Positions 25,880 to 34,021 of a stretch of 64,000 nucleotides of DNA are shown here, piece by piece. The position numbers were made by a program, and so were the translations under genes. The notes under the pieces are model-generated. The model saw nothing but the letters and a program-made list of their open reading frames with translations. It ran no database searches and was not told the DNA's origin. How positions within the stretch are numbered: the stretch's first letter is position 1; the number at the start of each line of letters is the position of its first letter. This DNA comes from Actinomadura luteofluorescens. Its GTDB lineage: Bacteria; Actinomycetota; Actinomycetes; Streptosporangiales; Streptosporangiaceae. The DNA lies in assembly GCF_013409365.1 (NCBI RefSeq), contig NZ_JACCBA010000001.1, positions 7,192,001 through 7,256,000 of the forward strand, in the 5' to 3' direction.

Positions 25880-26281
25880 GTGAAGTTTCGCTTTCCCCTT
25901 ACCGGCATCGTCCTCGGTGTCATCGGCGGCCTCGCTCTCGGCGGCGCCGTGGGTGGCGTTCTCGGGGGTGGTTCGGCCGGTGTCGTGGCAGGCATCGTCG
26001 CCGTCGTGATCGGCGTTCTCTTCGCTGACACGACCGCCAGTGACGAGTCGTGGAACGTCATCAGCGGCGTCGCCAGGGGCATCGCTTACACCGTCGCCTG
26101 GGGTATCGGCGGCGCCATGGCCGTCGGAGCAGGCGGCGTCCTGACGGGCGCTTTGGGCGGCTTCGGCGGCTTCCTCGGTGGAGTTGTCGGCGGCGTTGCC
26201 GGTGGCTTCTTCGGTGGGGGCGTCGGCGGCTTCCTCGTTCGCGGTGTCGTCCACGGCGCCGTCCGTCTGAAGGGTCGCTAG
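25880..26281 (+). CDS. Gly-rich membrane protein, tandem paralogue 2
   Basis: 133 aa, starting at GTG 25880 (MKFRFPLTGIVLGVIGG) with AAAGGAG at 25864-25870, in the same position as for paralogue 1. Membrane segments are dominated by GG/GA/GV patterns, e.g. GALGGFGGFLGGVVGGVAGG, a strong glycine-zipper. It shares the ESWNVISGVA patch and the end VVHGAVRLKGR with paralogue 1. Function unknown; membrane association is very likely. Confidence 0.7.
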   Translation: MKFRFPLTGIVLGVIGGLALGGAVGGVLGGGSAGVVAGIVAVVIGVLFADTTASDESWNVISGVARGIAYTVAWGIGGAMAVGAGGVLTGALGGFGGFLGGVVGGVAGGFFGGGVGGFLVRGVVHGAVRLKGR

Positions 26282-26356
26282 CTCGCCTGCAGGGCTTGCA
26301 TGCCCTGCGGAAGTGCAATCGGGGGACGGCTCACAAGGCCGGCCCCGGGTGTTGAC

Positions 26357-26384
26357 TGGTCCCGTGGCTGAAGCCACGGGACCA
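26357..26384. terminator. Terminator of paralogue 2, shared with the convergent gene
   Basis: Perfect 12-bp stem (26357-26368, 26373-26384) with loop TGAA. The stem sequence is identical to the copy 1 terminator. It is followed by GGTCTTTC on the plus strand. It lies 7 bases from the stop of the convergent DUF1877 gene, so it probably works in both directions. Confidence 0.85.
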
Positions 26385-26390
26385 GGTCTT

Positions 26391-26975
26391 TCAGCTGATC
26401 TCCTTGATGACGGCGTTGCCGGCGGTGGCGGCGCGGGAGTAGAAGGCGCGGACGGTGTCGAAGGTGTTCGCGAGGACGCCGTGTTCCACCATGTCCCAGG
26501 CTTCGCCGCTCTGTAGGCGTCCCCAGCCCTCGAAGGAGTAGGGCTGGGCCTCTTTCAGGAACGCGTGGCGGTCACGGATCAGCGCGTCGCGGTCCAGGTC
26601 GCGTAGGAAAGCGTCCACCGCGCGCACCTGGCCGGGGCGCAGGAGGCGTGGGACGCGCAGGAGGGAGCCTTCGCCGGTCGTGTTCATGACCATGCCGCCC
26701 ATCACCACGTCGCAGGCGGGCGGATCTCCGGAGGTGTGCTCGTAGTCCTCGTTCGGGAGGCCGGTCAGCAGGACGTGTAGGGCGTCCCAGGCCCGGTGGG
26801 TGTCTATCTCCTCTAGTTTGCCCAGGGAACCGGACGGGTCGTAGCCGAGATCGACGGGCAGGTCGTCCCAGATGTTCCGTAGCCGCCCGAAGCCCGCGTG
26901 CAGGCCATGCGGATGATCGAGCAGGGCCGCGACCTCGGCGCCGTCGTACCTGGTCAGCCACATCCAGTAACCCAT
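26391..26975 (-). CDS. YfbM-like (DUF1877) protein
   Basis: 194 aa, starting MGYWMWLTRYDGAEVAALL. The layout matches the DUF1877/YfbM family: an N-terminal strand-helix unit, the central LEEIDTHRAWDALHVLLTG block (compare RWDFLHFGLTG in E. coli YfbM), a LLRPGQVRAVDAFLRDLD helix and a C-terminal VRAFYSRAATAGNAVIKEI. The biochemical role of the family is unknown; it is often found near toxin-immunity type genes. It lies 37 bases downstream of the barstar-domain gene on the same strand, so the two may be co-transcribed. Confidence 0.75.
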   Translation of the reverse strand: MGYWMWLTRYDGAEVAALLDHPHGLHAGFGRLRNIWDDLPVDLGYDPSGSLGKLEEIDTHRAWDALHVLLTGLPNEDYEHTSGDPPACDVVMGGMVMNTTGEGSLLRVPRLLRPGQVRAVDAFLRDLDRDALIRDRHAFLKEAQPYSFEGWGRLQSGEAWDMVEHGVLANTFDTVRAFYSRAATAGNAVIKEIS

Positions 26976-27012
26976 GGGCCTCCAGTCTCACACGGCGGGC
27001 CGTAGGCGCGGA

Positions 27013-28080
27013 TCATGCCAGGGTGACGTGCATGCCGCCCTCGGCCAGGACGTCGAGGGCCTCGGCTAGCAGATCGAGTGGCCGGCCCTCTGAGGTCAGG
27101 GCTCGGGACAGGTGCTCCCGGGCGGTCGAGGCGTCGCGCCAGAGCAGGGTGGCGGGGGACGTGTGGCCGAAACCGCCCCTCAGGCAGTCGACCAGGGCGT
27201 CCGGGCAGCCGCCGAAGTAGCCGCCCGGGCCGTTCACGGCCTCGCCGAGTGCCAGGTAGAAGCCTGGTTCGTCGGTGATGTGCCGGCCGTCGAGTACGTA
27301 GGCGTGGCCCGGCGGGCGGTCGGGGTGGCGGTGGCAGCGTTCTCGGACGAGGTGAAGCCAGGCCTCGCGGTGTCGGGTATCGAGGCCGGCCCAGGCGCCC
27401 TCGGCTGCCGGGGGGCCGGTGAACCAGCGCTCCCAGAGGGGGCGTGCGTGTTCGGGAACGGGCGTGAAGCTCGCCGCGACGAGTTCGAGGTCGACCAGGT
27501 CCGGTCCATGCCAGGTGCTGATCTTGGGCCACAGCACGTGTTCGGCCAGTGGGGCGCCGTGGTCGTCCCGTACCTCCAGGACGGCCTCTCCCAGATCCAG
27601 CGCACGGCGGGTGCCCTTGTTCAGCGCCACTCGCAGTCGATCGCTGGGAACGAGGTTCCGCAGGACGAGTGGGGGCGCCGCCTGCTCGTCCGGAACGATG
27701 CGGACGAACTCACGGCAGGAGCCCAGCCACTCGTGACCGTTGTGCACTCGGATCGGGCCCGTGTAGGCCTCGGGTGGGCCTTGGTAGTCGTCCAGGCCGG
27801 TGAGCACGAGGCTGTCCGGGAACTGCCGTGCGCTCTCGGCGTCCTCCAGCAGCCAGGGGTCGAGAGCGTCGTCGGCCGGTACCAGCCACACCCGGCTGCC
27901 GAGCCAGTGCGGAAGCTCGGCGCGTTCTGGGATCCAGCCGAAGAGTTCGTACGTGCCGCGCCGGGGGTTCCCGAAGAGCCCGTCCACCGTGGGGCAGGTT
28001 CCCCAGACGTGGCCGTGCTCCGAGTCGGTCAGCGTGTACCGCCCGGGACGAGCGCCGTTCTGGAGCACGGCGAAGATCAT
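27013..28080 (-). CDS. Barstar-domain protein with a large N-terminal extension
   Basis: 355 aa. The C-terminal 95 residues (about 258-352) resemble barstar, the intracellular inhibitor of barnase-type ribonucleases: AYVLDGRHITDEPGFYLALG, then GYFGGCPDALVDCLRGGFG (the helix that plugs the RNase active site) and a TLLWRDAS strand. Typical barstars are about 90 aa. Here it is fused to some 255 residues with no recognised domain, containing ELFGWIPERAELPHWLGSR, ALDPWLLEDAE and LDLGEAVLEVRDDHG. The protein may neutralise a ribonuclease toxin or be a domesticated relative. No barnase-type gene is seen nearby. The next gene downstream is the YfbM-like gene. Confidence 0.75.
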   Translation of the reverse strand: MIFAVLQNGARPGRYTLTDSEHGHVWGTCPTVDGLFGNPRRGTYELFGWIPERAELPHWLGSRVWLVPADDALDPWLLEDAESARQFPDSLVLTGLDDYQGPPEAYTGPIRVHNGHEWLGSCREFVRIVPDEQAAPPLVLRNLVPSDRLRVALNKGTRRALDLGEAVLEVRDDHGAPLAEHVLWPKISTWHGPDLVDLELVAASFTPVPEHARPLWERWFTGPPAAEGAWAGLDTRHREAWLHLVRERCHRHPDRPPGHAYVLDGRHITDEPGFYLALGEAVNGPGGYFGGCPDALVDCLRGGFGHTSPATLLWRDASTAREHLSRALTSEGRPLDLLAEALDVLAEGGMHVTLA

Positions 28081-28135
28081 GCCCCGCCCCGGGCCTCGCG
28101 TCGACGGCTTTTCCCGGGGCGGGCGTGCGGCGGGG

Positions 28136-28822
28136 TCAGGCGTCCCGGCCGTAGCGGGCGGCTATCTCTTCGGAGCTGGACCAGCGGGAGTAGGCGGGGG
28201 ACTGGGGCCAGCCTTCGGGGACGTCCTGCCATTCTTCCTGGCGGCCGTAGGGGAGCAGGTCGATCAGGGGGAAGGAGTGGCTGAGCTGCTCGGTGCCCCG
28301 GCCGCTGGTGTGCCAGGTGCGGTAGACGGTGTCGCCGTCGCGCAGGAAGACGTTGACGGCGAAGCCGCCGCCGGGAGGGGCGTCCACGTCGGAGCCGAAG
28401 GAGCTGTTCGCGGTGGAGTACCAGGTCATCTCGTTGCCGACGCGTTGCCGGTAGGCGAGGGCCTCCTTGATCGGGCCCTGGGTGACGATGACGAAGCGGG
28501 CGTCGTAGGCGTCCAGGAACTCCAGCCGGGTGTACTGGGACGTGAAGCCCGTGCAGCCCGGGCACTGCCACTCCTCGCCGGGGAACCACATGTGGTTGTA
28601 GACGATCAGCTGGGACTTGCCGTCGAAGATCTCGGCCAGGCTGACCGGGCCCTCCTCGCCTTCCAGGGTGTAGTCGGGCATCTCGACCATCGGCAGCCGG
28701 CGGCGCTGCGCGGCGATCGCGTCGAGTTCGCGGGTCGCGGCCTTCTCGCGGGCGCGCAGCTCGCCGAGGTGGCGTTGCCAGGTCTCGGTGTCGACGACGG
28801 GTGGTAGTGCCTTGGCGGTCAT
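28136..28822 (-). CDS. DUF899 thioredoxin-like family protein
   Basis: 228 aa, DUF899 family, a thioredoxin-fold group of unknown function frequent in actinobacteria and proteobacteria. Typical blocks are VVDTETWQRHLGELRAREKA, the QLIVYNHMWFPGEEW-CPGC segment (a Cys-x-x-Cys: CPGC), FVIVTQGPIKEALAYRQRVG, WYSTANSSFGSD and the C-terminal region with DLLPYGRQEEW. The ATG at 28822 has GGAGGAGCC upstream. Confidence 0.88.
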   Translation of the reverse strand: MTAKALPPVVDTETWQRHLGELRAREKAATRELDAIAAQRRRLPMVEMPDYTLEGEEGPVSLAEIFDGKSQLIVYNHMWFPGEEWQCPGCTGFTSQYTRLEFLDAYDARFVIVTQGPIKEALAYRQRVGNEMTWYSTANSSFGSDVDAPPGGGFAVNVFLRDGDTVYRTWHTSGRGTEQLSHSFPLIDLLPYGRQEEWQDVPEGWPQSPAYSRWSSSEEIAARYGRDA

Positions 28823-28885
28823 GGCTCCTCCAGGGTTCGCGGGGTCTCGATGTGTGGACTCCGCTCGGTCGCCGAACTCATCGCG

Positions 28886-28925
28886 ACGAAGGCCATGGTT
28901 CGCCCCCGCGGACCATGGCCTTCGT
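28886..28925. terminator. Long hairpin after the secreted hydrolase gene
   Basis: An 18-bp stem (28886-28903, 28908-28925) with a CCCC loop and a single G-T wobble lies 11 bases past the hydrolase stop on the minus strand. The inner stem, AAGGCCATGGTTCGC, is a variant of the hairpin after tRNA-Val (22792-22825). Confidence 0.75.
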
Positions 28926-28935
28926 GGTCGATCGG

Positions 28936-30315
28936 TCATGGACGCAGGTAGTGGCCCGGGCGGTAGTGGGTGAAGGACGGGGTCGTGGGGTGCAGGCCGG
29001 GTTCGGGGTCTGTGTCGAACACCGTCTGGGCGTCGGGGGCGAGCGTGGCGGCGAAGCGGTTGAGCGCCGCCGGCCGGGTGTCCGGCCAGTGGGCGGTGTC
29101 CATCCGGGTGAGGAGCGCTTGCAGCGCCGCGATTTCTTCTGAGGCGGTGAAGGAGCAGTGGTAGCCGCGGTCGACGTAGAGCTGCCTCAGGTTCGCCGGG
29201 TTGTGGACGTGGGTGGCGTACCAGCGCTGGTTCTCCGGCGGGACGTTGCCGTCGCCTGTCGAGTGCAGGGTGACGACGGGCCAGGGCGTGCGGCCGGACG
29301 GGGTGCCGTAGTGGCCGAGGTAGCGCACGGCGGCGGGGTCCGCCTTGATGCGCGGTGCCGCGTTCAAGCGCGCGAGGTCGTCGCGGAGGCTCAGACCGGC
29401 CTCGCGGTAGGCGCGCTTCACGAGGGCCTTCTGGCTGGAGCGGGCGAAGAGCGCGCGGTAGTCCACGCCGGTGTTCCAGGACGGGTTCCCGCCGGCGAGC
29501 TTCTCGATGTCGCTGCGGTTGGCGCCCCAGAAGGCGCCCCGGTCGTAGGCGGCGTAGTAGACCTGCTGTTCCACCTGGCCGGCGACCGTGTCCGGTGCGG
29601 GCGCCCGGGACGTGTAGCGGCCGGGAATGTTCGCGAGGGCGGCGGCGAGGGCGAGGCGGGCGCGCCCGCCGGGGTCGGCCAGGGCGGTTCCGAGGGCGCG
29701 GCGGGCGGCGGAGGTGTTGGCCTGCGGGTCCTTGATCCGCACCAGTTCCAGGTCGGGCGCCAGGAGGGTCTTGACCGCGTAGTTGGTGTCGAGGGCGCTG
29801 TTGAAGTGGCCCGTCGTGCCGCCGAGCACTCCGCAGAGGGAGGCCACGCCGGCGAAGCGGCCGGGGTTGCGTTCCGCCAGGAGCACCGAGGTCAGGCCGC
29901 CGGCGGAGGAGCCGGTGGAGACGGTGCGCCTGGGCTTCCCGACGTTCGCGGTGAACCAGTCGAGCAGGTCGATCTGGTCCTTCAGCCCGGACTCGACCAC
30001 GCCCCAGCCGCGCGGCACGCGGAACTGGGAGGCCGCGAGCGCGTACCCGTGGTCGAGCAGCCACTGCCGGGTGGCGGGGTGGTTCGTCAGCGAGATCTCC
30101 GAGGGCGCCGGGTAGTCGAGGCTGTAGGCGCCGTGGCTCCACAGCAGCAGTGTCCCGTTCCAGCGGGCGGGGACCTCGACGCGGTAGGGGACTCCGTCGA
30201 TGTCGCCCTCGCGAACGGTCGTGCCGTCGTCGGCGCGGACGGGGAGGGCGACCGCGGTCAGGGCGGCGAGCACCATCAGCGGAACGGTGCGGCAGAAGAG
30301 GCGGAGTCGATTCAT
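28936..30315 (-). CDS. Secreted alpha/beta hydrolase (esterase/peptidase-like)
   Basis: 459 aa with a Sec signal peptide (MNRLRLFCRTVPLMVLAALT, likely cut after VALPVRA). The mature enzyme has an alpha/beta hydrolase core: LLLWSHGAYSLD, nucleophile elbow TGSSAGGLTSVLL (Ser in GSSAG), acidic residue region TLHSTGDGNVPPEN and a catalytic His near VDRGYHCSFT. Similar actinobacterial proteins are annotated as secreted alpha/beta hydrolases or tripeptidyl-type peptidases; the substrate is unknown. The ATG at 30315 is taken; a GTG three codons upstream is possible. It is divergent from the HTH regulator at 30392. Confidence 0.87.
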   Translation of the reverse strand: MNRLRLFCRTVPLMVLAALTAVALPVRADDGTTVREGDIDGVPYRVEVPARWNGTLLLWSHGAYSLDYPAPSEISLTNHPATRQWLLDHGYALAASQFRVPRGWGVVESGLKDQIDLLDWFTANVGKPRRTVSTGSSAGGLTSVLLAERNPGRFAGVASLCGVLGGTTGHFNSALDTNYAVKTLLAPDLELVRIKDPQANTSAARRALGTALADPGGRARLALAAALANIPGRYTSRAPAPDTVAGQVEQQVYYAAYDRGAFWGANRSDIEKLAGGNPSWNTGVDYRALFARSSQKALVKRAYREAGLSLRDDLARLNAAPRIKADPAAVRYLGHYGTPSGRTPWPVVTLHSTGDGNVPPENQRWYATHVHNPANLRQLYVDRGYHCSFTASEEIAALQALLTRMDTAHWPDTRPAALNRFAATLAPDAQTVFDTDPEPGLHPTTPSFTHYRPGHYLRP

Positions 30316-30354
30316 GACCCGCACCTTCCACGACGTTCCGGGCCGGGTGCAATG

Positions 30355-30365
30355 ATTTCAGAAAT
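30355..30365. promoter_or_regulatory. Palindrome in the divergent hydrolase/regulator gap
   Basis: A perfect odd palindrome ATTTC-A-GAAAT in an AT-rich part of the 76-base gap. Its position between both starts makes it a candidate operator for the ArsR-type regulator at 30392. Confidence 0.4.
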
Positions 30366-30391
30366 AGGTTAAATGTCGTATTCTCCGAGCC

Positions 30392-31342
30392 ATGCTCCGG
30401 CTCTGGCTCGACTATGAGGACCTCACCCGGATTCGCATCACCCCCGGCCTCTCGCCGCTCGCCCAGACCGTTCTCGGCGCCCAGGCCCTGCGCGGCGTCG
30501 GGCCGGAGCCGATTCCCGGCGGGTGGCGCTCGCGGACGCGCGCCAGGCTCACCGGCCCGTCCCGCCTGCTGCTCGATCTGGTGCCGTCCGGCCGCTGGGT
30601 CCCCGACTTCCTGACGCCGTACACGCTCGTGCCGGGGTTCGAACCGGAGCTCGACGCCGTCGCCTCGACGCCCGTGCGGCGGATCCGCGACGAGCTGGAG
30701 CGGTCGTACGGCCCGCGGCCGCCGGTCCCGTGGCTGCCCCGGCTCGCGGGCGGCGACGGGGAGACCATGAGGACGCTGGTCCGCGGGCTCCGCGACTTCC
30801 ACCGGGTCGCGCTGGCGGACGCGTGGACCGGCCTCAGCGACCACCTGTGCGCGGAGGCGTCCCGCCACGCCCGGACGATGGCCCGCGACGGGATCGGCGG
30901 GCTGCTCGGGAGCCTGCACCCCGCCGTGCGCTGGACGTCCCCGGTCCTGGAGATCGAGACGTTGCGGGACGGGGACGTGCATCTCGGCGGGCGCGGGCTC
31001 CTTCTGATGCCCTCGGTGTTCGTCACCGGTCCGCGCGTCATGGTCGCCGGCGACGGCCCGGCGACGGTGGTGGTCCCCTCGTCCCGGCCGCTCAGCGGCG
31101 CGGGCGACACCCTTCCGCAGGTGTTCGGCCGGACCCGCGCCGCCGTGATCCGGCTGGTCGGCGCGGACGGGGAGCTCACGACGGGGACGCTGGCGGCCCG
31201 GCTCGGTGTCAGCGCGGCGTCGGCCTCCCAGCACGCCACCGCGCTGCGCGGCGCGGGTCTGCTCACCAGCGAGCGCCGGGGCAAGACGGTCCACCACGCG
31301 CTGACGCCGCTCGGTGAGCGGTTCCTGCGCGGCGGAGAGTGA
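30392..31342 (+). CDS. ArsR-like winged-helix regulator with long N-terminal domain
   Basis: 316 aa. The C-terminal 75 residues form an ArsR/MarR-like winged helix (GELTTGTLAARLGVSAASAS, QHATALRGAGLLTSERRGKT), while the N-terminal 230 residues (FLTPYTLVPGFEPELDAV, VRRIRDELERSYGPRPP, WTSPVLEIE) form the sensor part found in many streptomycete ArsR-like regulators. It begins MLRLWLDYEDLTRIRI, typical of this group. It probably controls the divergent secreted hydrolase gene through the palindrome at 30355-30365. The effector is unknown. Confidence 0.85.
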   Translation: MLRLWLDYEDLTRIRITPGLSPLAQTVLGAQALRGVGPEPIPGGWRSRTRARLTGPSRLLLDLVPSGRWVPDFLTPYTLVPGFEPELDAVASTPVRRIRDELERSYGPRPPVPWLPRLAGGDGETMRTLVRGLRDFHRVALADAWTGLSDHLCAEASRHARTMARDGIGGLLGSLHPAVRWTSPVLEIETLRDGDVHLGGRGLLLMPSVFVTGPRVMVAGDGPATVVVPSSRPLSGAGDTLPQVFGRTRAAVIRLVGADGELTTGTLAARLGVSAASASQHATALRGAGLLTSERRGKTVHHALTPLGERFLRGGE

Positions 31343-31345
31343 GTG

Positions 31346-31389
31346 GACCCCGCTCCCGTCAGGTCGGCGAACGACGCGGGAGCGGGGTC
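31346..31389. terminator. Bidirectional terminator between convergent genes
   Basis: 13-bp perfect arms GACCCCGCTCCCG (31346-31358) and CGGGAGCGGGGTC (31377-31389) with an 18-base loop. It lies 4 bases after the regulator stop and 13 bases from the stop of the convergent beta-helix gene. Confidence 0.8.
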
Positions 31390-31401
31390 TTCGCGGTGGT
31401 G

Positions 31402-32454
31402 TCAGCAGAGGCCGCGCGGGTTCGACGTCCGGCACCTGTTGTCGACGAAGCGGTTGGTCCTGCTGCCGCTCTTGTCGACCAGGTCGAACGGCGCGTTGCC
31501 CTTGGCGAGGTTGCGCTTGACCAGGTTGTGGCGGGCGGGCTGGCCCTTCGGGCTCGGGAACAGCACGATGCCGCCGGAGTAGGGCAGCGTGCCCCGGTTT
31601 CCGAGCACGGCGTTCTTCTCGATCCCGTTGTGGTCGCCGCCGAAGACGAGGATGCCGGTGCCGCCGAGCGGCGGGACCTCCTCGTGCTGCGGGCAGGACC
31701 GGTTGTTCTTCCAGACCTTGTTCATCCAGAGCCTGGCTTCGCCCTGGCCGCCCTTCTGGTCGTCGTTGACGAGCGCGGCGCCGACGCAGTTGCCGACGAG
31801 GTGGTTCTTCCAGACGGCGACGCTGCGGGCGTGCCGGATCAGCAGGCCGAGCGCGTTGCCGGAGGCGTGGTTGTAGGCGACGACGGTGCCGCGGGCGTCC
31901 TCGATGTCGCCGACGTAGAGGCCCGCCTCGACGGAGTTGTCGATGGCCCGGTTCTTGACGAAGCGGCCGCGGGTCGAGTGGAACTCCGTGATGCCGTAGG
32001 CGCCGTTCCGGGTGGCGAGGACGCGTTCGACGGTCAGGCGGTCGGTGTACATGCCGTACACGCCGCTCTCCTTGAAGCCCCGGACGGTCAGGTTCAGGAT
32101 GGAGACGCCCCTGACCAGGTGCTTCGGGCGGCCGACCACGCAGATGCCCATGCCGGCCGCGCCGGCCTTGGCGCAGCGGTCCTTGCGGCCCGGGTGGAGC
32201 ACGGTCCTGTCGCCGTCCCCCTGGATGGTCAGGCGCTTGCGGACGAGGACGCCGCCGTCGTAGGCCCCGGCCTTGAGCCGGATGACGTCGCCGGGCCGTG
32301 CGCGGTCGACGGCTTTCTGGATCGAGTGGCCAGGCCACACGATGTGGATCCGCCTGCCCTTGCCGCCCTCGGCCGCGTGCCCGGCCGGCGCGAAGGATGC
32401 CAGCCCCGCTAGCGCGACGGCCGTACCGAGCGAGGCCGCGAGAGTCCGCCTCAT
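31402..32454 (-). CDS. Secreted right-handed parallel beta-helix protein
   Basis: 350 aa with a Sec signal peptide (MRRTLAASLGTAVALAGLAS, cut near GHAAEG). The rest is built from beta-helix rungs of the NosD/pectate-lyase type: HSIQKAVDRARPGDVIRLKAG, LTIQGDGDRTVL, VSILNLTVRGF, LTVERVLATRNGAYGI, TVVAYNHASGNALGLLIRH, and so on to RNLAKGNAPFDLVDKS. Four Cys near the ends may form disulfides. It probably binds or cleaves polysaccharide outside the cell, but no catalytic residues can be assigned by eye. Confidence 0.88.
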   Translation of the reverse strand: MRRTLAASLGTAVALAGLASFAPAGHAAEGGKGRRIHIVWPGHSIQKAVDRARPGDVIRLKAGAYDGGVLVRKRLTIQGDGDRTVLHPGRKDRCAKAGAAGMGICVVGRPKHLVRGVSILNLTVRGFKESGVYGMYTDRLTVERVLATRNGAYGITEFHSTRGRFVKNRAIDNSVEAGLYVGDIEDARGTVVAYNHASGNALGLLIRHARSVAVWKNHLVGNCVGAALVNDDQKGGQGEARLWMNKVWKNNRSCPQHEEVPPLGGTGILVFGGDHNGIEKNAVLGNRGTLPYSGGIVLFPSPKGQPARHNLVKRNLAKGNAPFDLVDKSGSRTNRFVDNRCRTSNPRGLC

Positions 32455-32827
32455 CCTTTTCCCCCGTTCTCTGCTTCACGATGAGGACGCGCCGAGGCGG
32501 CGCGTCCCCGCTCATCTTGAACAGAAGAGAAGGCGCGGCCGGGTGTGGGAGAAGTAAAGAAACTTCCGAGGGTTTCAGATAGTGGGTGAGATGTGTCTGA
32601 TAAAAGCCGCGACGCCATTGTATTGGACGTTAAATGTCGATTTGCGGCGGTTGGAGGTATTTCCGGGCGGCGGCCGGAACGGAGTCCGGGCGGTGTGAGC
32701 AACGTCTCAGCAGGTCATCTCGCGTGTTACACGCCGTTCACAAACGGGCAACAGATGCGAAATGCCCGGTTGGCACGTTCTGTGAGGCCGAACCCGCAAG
32801 GCCCGGCAGCGAACGAAGGGACCGACG
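32455..32827. promoter_or_regulatory. Divergent control region between the beta-helix gene and glnII
   Basis: A 373-base gene-free stretch, locally AT-richer (32560-32660). A hairpin (GGACGCGCC/GGCGCGTCC, 32485-32507) lies in the leader of the beta-helix gene. On the glnII side, GTTAC-N6-TTCAC (32726-32741) partly resembles the GlnR box (GTnAC-N6-GnAAC) that controls nitrogen genes in actinomycetes; the second half-site is a poor match. Confidence 0.45.
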
Positions 32828-33841
32828 TTGAGCTACAAGGCCGAGTACATCTGGATCGACGGAACCGAGCCGACCGCACGGCTGCGGTCGAAGACGAGGA
32901 TCCTCGCCGACGGGGCCGACCTGCCGGACTGGGGGTTCGACGGGTCCAGCACGAACCAGGCGCCCGGCGACCGCTCGGACTGCGTGCTGAAGCCGGTCTT
33001 CTCCTGCCCGGACCCGATCCGCGGGGGTGACAACAAGCTGGTGCTGTGCGAGGTGTACCTCGTGGACGGCACGCCCCACGAGACCAACACCCGGGCCAAG
33101 CTGCGGCCCGTGGCGGAGCAGTTCGAGGCGCAGGACTCCTGGTACGGCATCGAGCAGGAGTACACCTTCTTCAAGGACGGCCGCCCGCTCGGCTTCCCGG
33201 AGCGCGGCTACCCGGCCCCGCAGGGCTTCTACTACTGCGGCGTGGGCTCGGACGAGGTGTTCGGCCGCGACATCGTCGAGCAGCACATGGACGCCTGCCT
33301 GGCGGCGGGGCTGAAGATCTCCGGCATCAACGCCGAGGTCATGCCCGGCCAGTGGGAGTTCCAGATCGGCCCGGCGGGGACGATCGAGGTCGGCGACCAC
33401 CTGTGGATCGCCCGGTGGCTGCTCTACCGCATCGCCGAGGAGCACGACGTGTCCGCCACGCTCGACCCGAAGCCGGTCGAGGGCGACTGGAACGGTGCCG
33501 GCGCGCACACCAACTTCTCGACCAAGGCCATGCGCGAGGGCTACGACGCGATCATCGCGGCGTGCGAGGCGCTCGCCGAGAAGGCGCAGGAGCACGTCGC
33601 CGGGTACGGCGCCGACATCGAGCGGCGGCTGACCGGCATGCACGAGACGGCCCCGTGGAGCGAGTTCAGCTACGGCGTGTCGGACCGCGGCGCCTCGGTG
33701 CGGATCCCGTGGCAGGTCGAGGTGGACAAGAAGGGCTACATCGAGGACCGCCGGCCGAACGCCAACGTCGACCCGTACGTGGTGACCCGCCTGATCACGG
33801 GCACCTGCTGCGCGGCGCTGGAGAAGGCCGGCCTGGTCTGA
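32828..33841 (+). CDS. glnII: Glutamine synthetase, type II (eukaryote-like)
   Basis: GSII-type glutamine synthetase, 337 aa, which makes glutamine from glutamate, ammonia and ATP. It starts at TTG 32828 (SYKAEYIWIDG) with AAGGGA upstream. Diagnostic blocks are WGFDGSSTNQAPG, WYGIEQEYTFF, INAEVMPGQWEFQ, NGAGAHTNFSTKAM and DRGASVRIPW, as in Streptomyces and Frankia GlnII; type I enzymes are about 470 aa and differ. It is an additional, usually nitrogen-regulated enzyme in organisms that also have GlnA. It is monocistronic with a strong terminator after it. Confidence 0.96.
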   Translation: MSYKAEYIWIDGTEPTARLRSKTRILADGADLPDWGFDGSSTNQAPGDRSDCVLKPVFSCPDPIRGGDNKLVLCEVYLVDGTPHETNTRAKLRPVAEQFEAQDSWYGIEQEYTFFKDGRPLGFPERGYPAPQGFYYCGVGSDEVFGRDIVEQHMDACLAAGLKISGINAEVMPGQWEFQIGPAGTIEVGDHLWIARWLLYRIAEEHDVSATLDPKPVEGDWNGAGAHTNFSTKAMREGYDAIIAACEALAEKAQEHVAGYGADIERRLTGMHETAPWSEFSYGVSDRGASVRIPWQVEVDKKGYIEDRRPNANVDPYVVTRLITGTCCAALEKAGLV

Positions 33842-33871
33842 CGGGACCCGGCGGACGACGGCGGACCCTGA

Positions 33872-33906
33872 CGGATCCCCGGGAGGCGCGGCCTCCCGGG
33901 GATCCG
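33872..33906 (+). terminator. Terminator after glnII
   Basis: Perfect 16-bp stem (33872-33887, 33891-33906; CGGATCCCCGGGAGGC) with a 3-base loop, 30 bases past the glnII stop and followed by CCGTGTTCTG. Confidence 0.85.
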
Positions 33907-34021
33907 CCGTGTTCTGCCATACGGGGGAACGCGGCCAAACATCTGCAAAATGGTGAGGTTGGACGAATTCCTCCCTGCGGCGCCGGGTAACACTCCTACG
34001 TTCGCACCGGGGGAGGGAACA

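Larger units (their letters stand above)
25796..26390 (+). repeat. Duplicated transcription unit, copy 2
   Basis: Second copy of the unit at 25158-25723: same order of leader words, gene and terminator, but diverged in the coding part, where matching is patchy and small-residue composition is kept. This indicates an old tandem duplication. Confidence 0.8.

Noticed and set aside
28136..32515. A 1459-residue minus-strand open frame that spans several genes and whose end coincides with the DUF899 gene
   Set aside because: Only its end (28136-28822) is a real protein (DUF899). The rest is antisense or out of frame to well-supported genes and has low-complexity Arg/Pro/Ala translation, a typical high-GC shadow frame.
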